From assembly GCA_026390045.1 (NCBI GenBank), contig JAPLGR010000223.1:1-7374 (forward strand): DNA of 7,374 nt, given 5' to 3'. Shown one piece after another: positions 1 to 5,606 of this stretch (the stretch's first letter is position 1; every line of letters begins with the position of its first letter). The notes beneath the pieces were generated by a model. The model saw only the letters and a program-made list of their open reading frames with translations, ran no database searches and was not told where the DNA came from. The position numbers and the translations under genes were made by a program. This DNA comes from Chloroflexota bacterium. Its GTDB lineage: Bacteria > Chloroflexota > Anaerolineae > Anaerolineales > E44-bin32.

Positions 1-859
1 CTTCCGGTGCTTCCGATTCGAGCGGCGTGCCCGGGTGCGGGCCGAAGGCCTCGAAGTACACCCGCGAGAGCCCCAGACGCCGGGTGAGCCGGGTGGTCAG
101 GGAGAGCAAGTCGAGGTCGCTCTCGCCGGCCGGGCCGACGACGAACTGCGTGGTAGTGGAAGGCCAGCGGCCGCGCCAGGCCGACGATGGGGGGAGCTCA
201 CGACGGATGTCATTCGCCCAGCGGAGCGGAGCGAGCAGTTCCTCATCGAAGCGCTTGTGCGGTGCAAGCCGCTTCAGGTGCGGAGGCGATGGAGCCTCCA
301 GGTTGATCGAGACGCGATCGGCCAGCTGCATGGCGCGAGCGAGCTGATCCTGTTCGGCGCCGGGCATGATCTTCAGGTGCAGGTAGCCGCGGTAACCGAG
401 CCTGGTGCGCAGCACCTCCGCCGCGTCGAGCATCCGATCCTGTGCGCGGGCTCCGCCGCCGATAATGCCCGAGGACAGGAACAGACCGTGGGCGACGCCG
501 CGCTGGTGCAGCCCGAAGTACAGCCGCGCCATCTCTTCGGGCTGGAAGGTGACGCGCTGCGGATCGCAGCCGGAGCGGAAGCCGCAGTACAGGCAATCGC
601 GCTCGCAGGCCGTTGTGAGCATCGACTTGAGGAGCGGCAGCCGGCGCCCGCCCGGCATGATCGCCATGTGCAGCGGGATGGTGTAGCCATCCAGATCGGT
701 GAACCATGAGGCCTGCGCGCCGTAGCGTGCGGTCACCTGACGCTGGGTCAGGCCCGGCGATCGATCGGGGGCAGGGGAGGGCCTGAAGGGAGACGGCTCT
801 CCATCCGCTTCCAGGTTCGCCTGGCAGGTGGCGAGGGCGAGCTTGTGGAAGGCGTCCAT
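1..859 (-). CDS. Radical SAM protein, putative DNA modification/repair family (N-terminal part)
   Basis: The frame is open from an ATG at 859 to the left edge, giving 286 residues with the C-terminus missing. It carries the radical SAM iron-sulfur motif C-x3-C-x2-C (CERDCLYC, Cys85, 89 and 92), so it should bind a 4Fe-4S cluster and cleave S-adenosylmethionine. A further Cys98 follows closely. Downstream blocks LFLSSGI, GYLHLKIMPGA, DRVSINLEAPS and TQFVVGPAGESD match, from memory, the family described as putative DNA modification/repair radical SAM protein (TIGR03916/COG4277). That family is often linked to a uracil-DNA-glycosylase-like gene and ends in a helix-hairpin-helix domain, which here would lie outside the window. 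The substrate is unknown. Residues 1-60 are rather variable. No Shine-Dalgarno precedes the ATG; a GTG at 875 is in another frame. An extended -10 lies six bases upstream of the ATG, so the message may be leaderless. Family call is good; function is inferred. Confidence 0.85.
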   Translation of the reverse strand, partial: MDAFHKLALATCQANLEADGEPSPFRPSPAPDRSPGLTQRQVTARYGAQASWFTDLDGYTIPLHMAIMPGGRRLPLLKSMLTTACERDCLYCGFRSGCDPQRVTFQPEEMARLYFGLHQRGVAHGLFLSSGIIGGGARAQDRMLDAAEVLRTRLGYRGYLHLKIMPGAEQDQLARAMQLADRVSINLEAPSPPHLKRLAPHKRFDEELLAPLRWANDIRRELPPSSAWRGRWPSTTTQFVVGPAGESDLDLLSLTTRLTRRLGLSRVYFEAFGPHPGTPLESEAPE

Positions 860-865
860 GCCAAC

Positions 866-874
866 ACAATAGCA
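866..874 (-). promoter_or_regulatory. Extended -10 promoter of the radical SAM gene, possibly leaderless
   Basis: On the minus strand the sequence TGCTATTGT (TGC at 874-872, hexamer TATTGT at 871-866) resembles an extended -10 element. Only six bases separate the hexamer from the ATG at 859, so transcription would begin at or within a base or so of the start codon. There is no purine-rich ribosome-binding site in the gap. I see no convincing -35, which extended -10 promoters can lack. Confidence 0.4.
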
Positions 875-944
875 CATATGTTCTACCGACGCAACATGCC
901 CCAAGGTTCCTCTGCGAGAGCCTGCGGGGCTGACCAGGAGCCGG

Positions 945-1034
945 AGGAGGACTACAGCGTCCAGAGCCGGTGGTTCTGCTGTCGGCCTAAGGGGGGTATT
1001 CCGGTCCGTGGGGTGGGAGAGGAGGACTGCACCG
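945..1034. repeat. Pair of imperfect 15-bp direct repeats
   Basis: AGGAGGACTACAGCG at 945-959 recurs as AGGAGGACTGCACCG at 1020-1034, 13 of 15 identical and 75 bp apart. The second copy ends 18 bp upstream of the TATAAT at 1053, covering the place where a -35 would be expected. This could be a pair of regulator sites, but the repeats are purine-rich and may be chance. Apart from these repeats and the two promoters I see nothing else in the divergent intergenic region 860-1064. Confidence 0.25.
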
Positions 1035-1052
1035 CGGTTGATGCGGTTCATC

Positions 1053-1058
1053 TATAAT
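1053..1058 (+). promoter_or_regulatory. Consensus -10 box for the small membrane protein gene
   Basis: A perfect TATAAT stands at 1053-1058 in an otherwise GC-rich stretch. Transcription would start near 1065, leaving an 85-nt leader before the ATG at 1150. No clear -35 is visible at 16-18 bp; TTGATG at 1038-1043 is too close. A regulator bound to the repeat at 1020-1034 could compensate, which is speculation. Confidence 0.5.
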
Positions 1059-1064
1059 GTCATA

Positions 1065-1152
1065 CCGTAGAGTGCATTGAATCCTCCGCCGGCGCGGCGG
1101 ACAGACCTGTGAACGGCCCGTGCGACATGCACGGCCGTTGGAGGATGGAATG
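1065..1152 (+). promoter_or_regulatory. Structured 5' leader with sequestered ribosome-binding site (candidate RNA switch)
   Basis: Three helices can be read directly. P1 pairs ATCCTCC (1081-1087) with GGAGGAT (1140-1146), which contains the Shine-Dalgarno. After a 2x2 internal loop it continues with CATT (1075-1078) pairing AATG (1149-1152), so the start codon is also buried. P3 is a strong hairpin of AACGGC plus CGTGC (1112-1117 and 1119-1123, C1118 bulged) with GCACG plus GCCGTT (1129-1139). It ends exactly where the P1 3' strand begins. P2 pairs TCCGCC (1085-1090) with GGCGGA (1096-1101). It reuses 1085-1087, so full P2 and full P1 exclude each other. That is the arrangement of a translational switch. 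I do not recognise a known riboswitch class, and no ligand is suggested. Confidence 0.45.
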
Positions 1153-1467
1153 GCCTACCTTTACCCGATCTGGCTCTTCTTCGCCGCCTTCTTCTTCTAC
1201 TCCGCGTACATCCACTGGCGTGAGGGCGCGCAGGAGATCCGGCCGTTCACGATTCGGGAGCGCGATACCCCGCAGGGCGACGGGAAGGTCGATCCCATGC
1301 TGGCGGAGGCGAACAAGCAGTTCGTCGGCGAGTTCAATGCGTATCTCGGCGGGATGAACCGGTTGTACAAGTCGCGCCATCGGTCGGCCGCCATCGGCTA
1401 CATCCTGGCAGGAGTCATCTGCCTGCTGGCGATGGTCTTCATGATCTTCATGGGTAGCGCTGTCTGA
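1150..1467 (+). CDS. Small two-TM membrane protein, unknown function
   Basis: Predicted 105 residues. The ATG at 1150 is chosen over an in-frame GTG at 1120 because GGAGG at 1140-1144 lies five bases before it, and because the upstream residues fall in a stable RNA hairpin. Residues 3-20 (aromatic-rich, with FFAAFFFYSAY) form a first hydrophobic segment. Residues about 80-102 form a second, ending in a short AV tail. The roughly 60-residue charged middle (HWREGAQEIRPFTIRERD, then a helical part with NKQFVGEFNAYLGG and RLYKSRHR) lies between them, so both termini probably face the same side of the membrane. I do not recognise a family. It stands alone, is convergent with the herA operon, and appears to be under translational control through its leader. 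That it is a real gene is likely; its role is unknown. Confidence 0.75.
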   Translation: MAYLYPIWLFFAAFFFYSAYIHWREGAQEIRPFTIRERDTPQGDGKVDPMLAEANKQFVGEFNAYLGGMNRLYKSRHRSAAIGYILAGVICLLAMVFMIFMGSAV

Positions 1468-1510
1468 GAACGACCTCAGCGATCAGCTCACTGTCTCCAG
1501 GTGAGCGGAA

Positions 1511-1548
1511 CCCAGGGTCATGCTGATTCCAGAATCGGAATACCTGGG
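1511..1548 (+). terminator. Nested hairpin downstream of the small membrane protein gene
   Basis: CCCAGG (1511-1516) pairs with CCTGGG (1543-1548). Inside, ATTCC (1526-1530) pairs with GGAAT (1537-1541) around a six-base loop. It begins about 43 bases after the stop at 1467. No U-tract follows; the next bases are GGATTGTCT. An upstream CCAGGT (1497-1502) could compete for ACCTGG (1542-1547). It could be a terminator or simply a stabilising 3' structure. Confidence 0.3.
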
Positions 1549-1562
1549 GGATTGTCTATGAG

Positions 1563-1594
1563 CAAGCGACCAGCCGTACGTGGCTGGTCGCTTG
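1563..1594. terminator. Perfect 13-bp hairpin, candidate bidirectional terminator
   Basis: CAAGCGACCAGCC (1563-1575) and GGCTGGTCGCTTG (1582-1594) are perfect reverse complements around the six-base loop GTACGT. The element lies between two converging genes, so it can fold in either transcript. Neither side has a T-run, so it is not a textbook intrinsic terminator. Confidence 0.5.
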
Positions 1595-1604
1595 ACGCTA
1601 CTAG

Positions 1605-1629
1605 GGCGAGCACCAGCTAGGTGCTCGCC
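1605..1629 (-). terminator. Perfect 10-bp hairpin just after herA, candidate terminator
   Basis: GGCGAGCACC (1605-1614) and GGTGCTCGCC (1620-1629) are perfect reverse complements with loop AGCTA. The element starts nine bases past the herA stop codon (1641-1639), the usual place for a terminator of the nurA-herA operon. On the minus strand it is followed by CTAGTAGCG rather than a T-run. Together with the 1563-1594 hairpin it makes a tandem pair. Confidence 0.5.
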
Positions 1630-1638
1630 GCGATCTCC

Positions 1639-3297
1639 TCACTCCCCGAACAGCGCCTCGCTCCCCCTCTTGGCCCGCTGCTTGCGTTCGCCCGCATCAT
1701 CGGTTGCCCCGAGCCACTGGTAGAAGGCCTCGTCGTAGTCGCGCGTGCGCACCACAACCGGCATGGGCACCGCATGGCCGAGGATCAGCGCCTGCTGCCG
1801 CGTGTCGAGGCGGGCCAGCACCTCGCGCAGCGCGCCGGCGCCGCTGACGCCCGAGAACACCGCCCGGATGTCGGCCTCGTTGTCGAGCAGGCAGGTGACG
1901 CGGGTGCCGATCTGACTCATCACCTCATCGTCGATGCCGCTCGGCCGCTGGTCCACGATCAGCAGGGTGACGTTGTACTTGCGTAGCTCGCGGGCGATGT
2001 TGCCGAAGACGGTGTGGCCGGCGACGGCCGGGTCGAGGAACTTGTGCGCCTCCTCGATTACGATCACGAGCGGGCGTGGCTCATCGGCCTTCTTGCCGAC
2101 CGCCTCGTTCATCTTGCGCACGTAGCGCTCGTGCACGCGGCGGGTGAGGTAGTTGGCGACCAGGATGTAGGCCGCCAGCGTGTTGCCGTAGCGCCCGAAC
2201 TCGAGCACGACGCTTGAGCCCTGGTTGAGGCGGCGGAAGATGTCGTCGACGGCGTCGTCGCCGGCGCCCGGGACCAGGAAGCCCATGCGCCGGAAGAACT
2301 CGAACTTGCGCTGGATGGCGCCCAGCGTGGACGAGACAATGCGCTCGTCCTCCACCATCTTCTCGAGCTCATCGTCCGGCGTGTCGCTCAGCAGGCGATC
2401 GATCCATCCCGGGCCGAGCCGCCGGCGCAGGAACGGCAGCGCGCCAGTCTGCACGTCGCTCAGGCCGAGCAGGCCGGAGAGCATCTCGACGTCCTCCGGC
2501 TCGATCTGCTGCGTGCCGATCTTGAGGACGCGGTCGACCTTGCTGCCGCGCGATCGGGAGGTGTCCTCGTCCAACGTGACGACCGACACCTGCCCGCCGG
2601 GGAAGAGTTGCCGCAGCCCCTTGACCTCGTGGCCGCCTTCCTCCTTGACCGCCCAGCCATAGTCGTTGTGCATGTCGAAGATCAGCGCCGAGGCGCGCCC
2701 GGCGCGGATGATGCCGGCCAGTAGGATGCGAGTGAGGAACGATTTGCCCGTGCCGCTCTTGCCGAACACGCCCGACGAGCGCTCCACGAAGCGGTCAAGG
2801 TCGAGGTTGACGTGCACCGCTTCCATGTCGAGCGGCGTGCCCAGGAACAGGTGCTTCTCATCCTCGGCGCCGAACACGCGCTCGACGTCCTCGGCCGAGG
2901 CCTCGTGCACTGGCGCGAAGTGCGCCGGGACCGTTTTGTTAGGCCGCGGCTGATCGTCCTCGGGATCGAGCATCAGCATCGGGCTGACGGAGAGCATGCC
3001 GTAGGCCACCTGCCGCGAGTACACCTCGGCGGCGAAGGCATCGTCGGGGGCAGGGGGCTGGCGCACCAGATCAGGGTTGGTGGCATCGAGCGCGATGTCG
3101 GTCACGAGGCCGAAGAACTTGCGCCCGCTCTTGCCCTGGATGACGACGTACCGGCCGACGGCAAGGCGCTCAATCGACAGCCGCGAATCGAGCTTGACCA
3201 GCAACCCGGACGACAGCGATCCGCCGACGACCATGCCGAGCGGCGTCTCACCCTTCCGCTCGCCGAAGTAGGTGTCCATTTCAGACTTGTTCGTCAT
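1639..3297 (-). CDS. herA: HerA-family hexameric DNA translocase ATPase
   Basis: Predicted 552 residues. The ATG at 3297 is preferred because GAGGGAGAG lies just upstream; an in-frame ATG at 3321 has its GAGG too close. Order of parts: N-terminal HAS-type beta-barrel (about 12-125), P-loop ATPase with Walker A GKSGTGKS (179-186), Walker B LVIVIEEAH (410-418), and the sensor/HerA_C block with TLLIVDQRPSGID (444-456) and IGTRV. Known family role: HerA forms a hexameric ring that pumps double-stranded DNA and drives the nuclease NurA in DNA end resection. It is cytoplasmic. The gene is third in the operon after nurA and a barrel-like small gene, 61 bases downstream of the latter. Length, motifs and linkage fit canonical HerA. 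Bacterial defence HerA proteins are related, but those are paired with other effectors, not NurA. Confidence 0.93.
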   Translation of the reverse strand: MTNKSEMDTYFGERKGETPLGMVVGGSLSSGLLVKLDSRLSIERLAVGRYVVIQGKSGRKFFGLVTDIALDATNPDLVRQPPAPDDAFAAEVYSRQVAYGMLSVSPMLMLDPEDDQPRPNKTVPAHFAPVHEASAEDVERVFGAEDEKHLFLGTPLDMEAVHVNLDLDRFVERSSGVFGKSGTGKSFLTRILLAGIIRAGRASALIFDMHNDYGWAVKEEGGHEVKGLRQLFPGGQVSVVTLDEDTSRSRGSKVDRVLKIGTQQIEPEDVEMLSGLLGLSDVQTGALPFLRRRLGPGWIDRLLSDTPDDELEKMVEDERIVSSTLGAIQRKFEFFRRMGFLVPGAGDDAVDDIFRRLNQGSSVVLEFGRYGNTLAAYILVANYLTRRVHERYVRKMNEAVGKKADEPRPLVIVIEEAHKFLDPAVAGHTVFGNIARELRKYNVTLLIVDQRPSGIDDEVMSQIGTRVTCLLDNEADIRAVFSGVSGAGALREVLARLDTRQQALILGHAVPMPVVVRTRDYDEAFYQWLGATDDAGERKQRAKRGSEALFGE

Positions 3298-3362
3298 GCT
3301 CTCTCCCTCGGGCCACACCATTCCTCGCGTCCAGCAGGCATCGCACGCGGCTTGAGGCTCAT
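3294..3362 (-). other. 22-codon mini-ORF bridging the middle gene and herA
   Basis: An ATG at 3362-3360 overlaps the stop codon of the middle gene as ATGA (3362-3359). Its own TGA at 3296-3294 overlaps the herA start as ATGA (3297-3294). It therefore fills the 61-base gap with an uninterrupted reading frame in a different phase. The peptide (MSLKPRAMPAG…) matches nothing I know, and no Shine-Dalgarno precedes it. If translated, it would act by reinitiation to couple the two genes. It may be chance. Confidence 0.25.
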
Positions 3363-3955
3363 GGCCGGAGCGACCGGACCAGGCTCTCCAGCCGCGTCAG
3401 ATCGCGGCCCACCAGCCGGGCACACTCGGCCGCCGCCTCCACCAGGTAGGCGCGGCGCTCGCTCTCGGGACGGGCCGCAGCGGCCGTCTGCAGCGCCGCA
3501 GCCAGCAGATCATCCACCGGGATCTCCTGGACAGCGATCACCAGCTTCAGGAAGTCGAGCTGCGCGGTGAACTTGCGCACGTCCGCATCCGACAGACGAT
3601 GGATGGGCGCCAGCGTCAGCGGTGGCTGAGGCGGCAGCGACTGCACGAACCGCTCGCCGTGTCGGTAGCCAACCGCCAGCGCCCGATACTCGACCGGCAC
3701 TTGCCGGTTAACCTGGCTGTCGGCGAGCTGCTCGGGGCTGAGCGACTCGGTGGCGGCCAGCTGCCGCGCCAGCTCATCGTCCTCGATGCTCAGGTCATAG
3801 ATCAGCCCGATGACCTGGCTGTGTCCCTGCTGCGCCTCGGCCCGGCAAAAGGTGCCGAACACGGGCCACTCGGGCTCCGGCAGGCGGACGGCACCGACAA
3901 ACCCGCGCGTGCTGCAGCGCGTTACCCGCCCGATTGCCTTGTCATCTGAGGTCAT
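3359..3955 (-). CDS. Stand-alone HAS-barrel-like protein between nurA and herA
   Basis: Predicted 198 residues. ATG at 3955 has GGGAG seven to eight bases upstream. I do not recognise a named family, but the first 130 residues follow the same pattern as the N-terminal barrel of the neighbouring HerA. IGRV…STRGFVGAVRL (8-25) parallels LGMV…SSGLLVKL in HerA; VIGLIYDL (48-55) parallels FFGLVTDI; APIHRLSDADVRKF (116-129) parallels APVHEASAEDVERVF. No Walker motif is present. The C-terminal third (about 130-198) is mostly helical and charged. Established knowledge: the HAS barrel sits on HerA and F-type ATPases as a docking platform. Inference: this is an adaptor or subunit of the HerA-NurA complex, or a regulator that competes for the same surface. 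It starts 27 bases after the nurA stop, so co-expression is expected. Confidence 0.8.
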   Translation of the reverse strand: MTSDDKAIGRVTRCSTRGFVGAVRLPEPEWPVFGTFCRAEAQQGHSQVIGLIYDLSIEDDELARQLAATESLSPEQLADSQVNRQVPVEYRALAVGYRHGERFVQSLPPQPPLTLAPIHRLSDADVRKFTAQLDFLKLVIAVQEIPVDDLLAAALQTAAAARPESERRAYLVEAAAECARLVGRDLTRLESLVRSLRP

Positions 3956-3982
3956 GCGTATTCTCCCGTCCGCTCGGCCGCG

Positions 3983-5167
3983 TCACAACCGATGCTTGCG
4001 GCGTGAGCGCGTCCAGCGCTTGGTGGTTGCCTTCTGGGAGGGGCGCGCGCCAAGGCCGCTTTCAAGCAGCCTCTGCTGGATCAACCCCTCCAACTGCTGG
4101 CGATCCTCGTTCGTGATCACGGCCAGCTCATGGGCGCGCACCAGCACGTAGGGAAACCCACCGGTCGACCGGCACTGGTCGAGGATGGCGGCATGCACGC
4201 ACCCGAGCAGTGCCGTGTCCTTTGCGACCCATGCGGGGACTTCCACGCGCGCGATCGTGCCACGCGAGTCGGTCTTCAGGTAGAAGAAGAGCACCTCGTG
4301 ATGCTTCTTCCTGAAGTCCTCGTTGAGCGGCGAGCTGTCGATGAAGCATGCTGACCGCTGCCCGGGCTGGAGAAGCTCCTCGAACAGCGCGCGGTCGGTG
4401 AGGGCGCGGAATGGATTGACGCGCAGCGCCTCGTCGCTCACCCCCGAAGGGGGCAGCGTCGCGAGGTGCGCCAGCGCCAGCACATCGGCCGAGCGTGGGC
4501 GGTCGATGAATCCGGCCACGCAGCCGCCGCTGTCCCGCAGTCGATCCAGGTTCCCGAGGTAGGCCTGCAGGATGAGATCGACGTCCTTCTGATTCTGCTC
4601 GCGCACCTGGAGGGCGAACCACAGCAGCAGGCCGTTGTCGAGCAGTGCCACGAGGGGCCGCCCGGCGTAGGTTCCCGCCCAGTCGGCCAGGGCCTTCATC
4701 TCCTGCGCGTCGCGCCGGCCGTTGACCATGGCGTTGCCGATGGGATAGCCCTGCTGATCGTGCAGGTCCTCCTGCTGATAGTAGAGCTGCGATTGCGTGC
4801 GAACCTGCGGGGGGAGGCCGGAGCCGATTTCCATCGCCAGTCCGCCCACCTGGACGGCGAAGTACAGCGCCGGAGCGTGCCGATCCGGATAGATCTGCGA
4901 TCCGTCGGCGCCGGCGACCACCAGCCCGGCATCGAGAGGCGGAGGCTCAAAGACGGCGAGCAAGGGTTCCTCAGTGGGCCGGGCGCCGCGATAGCGATCG
5001 CCGGCGCGCTTCACCTGAGCATCGAGTTCCTCAAACGTGAGGCTAGCGGCATGCTCAAACGCCTTGCGCGCCGCCGGCAGCAAACGGCGCAGCGCCGCCT
5101 GCTGTTCGGCCAGCGCTGCGCTCATCTTCTCGAGTTGTCCCAGGATCTGAGGGAGATTCAGGCCCAT
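3983..5167 (-). CDS. nurA: NurA-domain nuclease, partner of HerA
   Basis: Predicted 394 residues. An N-terminal helical/coiled region (about 5-60, rich in L, A, E, Q) precedes the RNase H-like NurA domain. Motifs: AGADGSQIYPD (85-95) with the metal-binding Asp88 of the DGS signature, an R-x-D-x-x-E block ending at Glu156, LLDNGLLLW (175-183) with Asp177, CFIDSS (274-279), and the C-terminal PYVLVRAHELAVI (339-351) with His345. In characterised NurA proteins these acidic and histidine positions form the manganese-dependent exo/endonuclease site that trims DNA ends fed by HerA. The tail (378-394) is strongly basic (RWTRSRRKHRL) and could contact DNA. It is the first gene of the operon, behind a consensus -10. 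The Shine-Dalgarno is weak at best. No key motif looks missing, so the enzyme is probably active. Confidence 0.9.
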   Translation of the reverse strand: MGLNLPQILGQLEKMSAALAEQQAALRRLLPAARKAFEHAASLTFEELDAQVKRAGDRYRGARPTEEPLLAVFEPPPLDAGLVVAGADGSQIYPDRHAPALYFAVQVGGLAMEIGSGLPPQVRTQSQLYYQQEDLHDQQGYPIGNAMVNGRRDAQEMKALADWAGTYAGRPLVALLDNGLLLWFALQVREQNQKDVDLILQAYLGNLDRLRDSGGCVAGFIDRPRSADVLALAHLATLPPSGVSDEALRVNPFRALTDRALFEELLQPGQRSACFIDSSPLNEDFRKKHHEVLFFYLKTDSRGTIARVEVPAWVAKDTALLGCVHAAILDQCRSTGGFPYVLVRAHELAVITNEDRQQLEGLIQQRLLESGLGARPSQKATTKRWTRSRRKHRL

Positions 5168-5193
5168 CGGCGTCGCTCGAACACCTGTTCCGC

Positions 5194-5221
5194 ATTATAG
5201 TGGATGGATGGCCCGGCGCAA
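5194..5221 (-). promoter_or_regulatory. Promoter of the nurA-herA operon
   Basis: On the minus strand a perfect TATAAT lies at 5199-5194, with TTGCGC at 5221-5216 as a partial -35 and a 16-bp spacer. Transcription would start around 5187, leaving a leader of about 20 nt before the ATG at 5167. It diverges from the promoter of the 82-aa gene. Confidence 0.55.
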
Positions 5222-5297
5222 CCGAACATCCCCCGCCGGGCTCCGCCTTCCCGCTTGCAGGGGATAGGCGTCTCCAACATCCAAGCCTCCCTGTGCA

Positions 5298-5330
5298 GGC
5301 ACCGCCACAGATGGCGCCTTGTGGCCTGCC
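5298..5330. repeat. Inverted repeat upstream of the 82-aa gene promoter
   Basis: GGCA-CC-GCCACA (5298-5309) mirrors TGTGGC-C-TGCC (5320-5330), ten paired positions around a ten-base centre that itself contains GGCGCC. It lies before the expected transcription start and covers the -35 region of the plus-strand promoter, so a DNA operator is more plausible than an RNA structure. The regulator is unknown. The rest of the 5222-5297 region holds nothing I can name. Confidence 0.3.
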
Positions 5331-5341
5331 CAAAACCCTTA

Positions 5342-5350
5342 TGCTATACT
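5342..5350 (+). promoter_or_regulatory. Extended -10 promoter of the membrane cassette, possibly leaderless
   Basis: TGCTATACT (TGC 5342-5344, hexamer TATACT 5345-5350) is a good extended -10. The ATG at 5358 begins eight bases after the hexamer, exactly where transcription would start, and no ribosome-binding site fits between. TTGTGG at 5319-5324 is a possible but badly spaced -35 (20 bp). Confidence 0.5.
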
Positions 5351-5357
5351 GCCCGCG

Positions 5358-5606
5358 ATGAACGCCGACCGGTCGTTTGATGATCGGCTCGCGGCCCGGG
5401 TGCGGTCGCTGGGCCTGGGCGATGCCGCCTCGACGCTGCTTGAGGCTTGCGCCCCGCTGGCCTGGATCGGCGCGCAGCTGGGCTACATGGTCGGGCCGCT
5501 GTTCGGCGCTCGCACCAACCGCGGATCGGAACTGCTGGATCTGTTTGAGAGCCCGCAGCGTATGGCGGGCTTCTTGGACAGCCTGCACCGGGAGCCGCCG
5601 CCATGA
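5358..5606 (+). CDS. 82-aa protein, first gene of the membrane cassette, unknown function
   Basis: Predicted 82 residues from the ATG at 5358. An in-frame TTG at 5319 is rejected because it would read through the promoter -10. Residues about 3-30 are helical and charged. Residues 30-52 (CAPLAWIGAQLGYMVGPLFG) are hydrophobic, enough for one membrane segment or a membrane-associated helix. The C-terminus (ELLDLFESPQRMAGFLDSL) looks amphipathic. I do not recognise a family. Its TGA overlaps the next start as ATGA, so translation is coupled to the DUF6754 gene and the two probably work together at the membrane. It may start a leaderless mRNA. Confidence 0.7.
   Translation: MNADRSFDDRLAARVRSLGLGDAASTLLEACAPLAWIGAQLGYMVGPLFGARTNRGSELLDLFESPQRMAGFLDSLHREPPP

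Noticed and set aside
35..709. Long plus-strand open frame opposite the radical SAM gene
   Set aside because: The minus strand encodes a protein with clear family motifs here; the plus frame has no recognisable domain and is a product of high GC.
243..875. Minus-strand frame from a GTG at 875
   Set aside because: It is out of phase with the radical SAM frame, is rich in Arg, Ala and Pro, and lacks any motif.
845..1057. 70-aa plus-strand frame across the intergenic promoters
   Set aside because: It overlaps the start of the radical SAM gene and ends at the -10 box, with no ribosome site and no domain.
1120..1149. Upstream GTG start for the small membrane protein
   Set aside because: No ribosome site precedes it and it lies inside a strong hairpin, whereas the ATG at 1150 has GGAGG five bases upstream.
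2812..3570. 252-aa plus-strand frame opposite herA and the middle gene
   Set aside because: It spans two well-supported minus-strand genes and their junction, and its composition is typical of antisense frames in GC-rich DNA.
1639..5167. HerA as part of an anti-phage defence system
   Set aside because: Defence HerA proteins are paired with effectors such as Sir2 or DUF4297; here the partner is a canonical NurA, and no mobile or defence genes are seen nearby.
4466..5200. 244-aa plus-strand frame opposite nurA
   Set aside because: The opposite strand encodes a NurA domain with all expected motifs.
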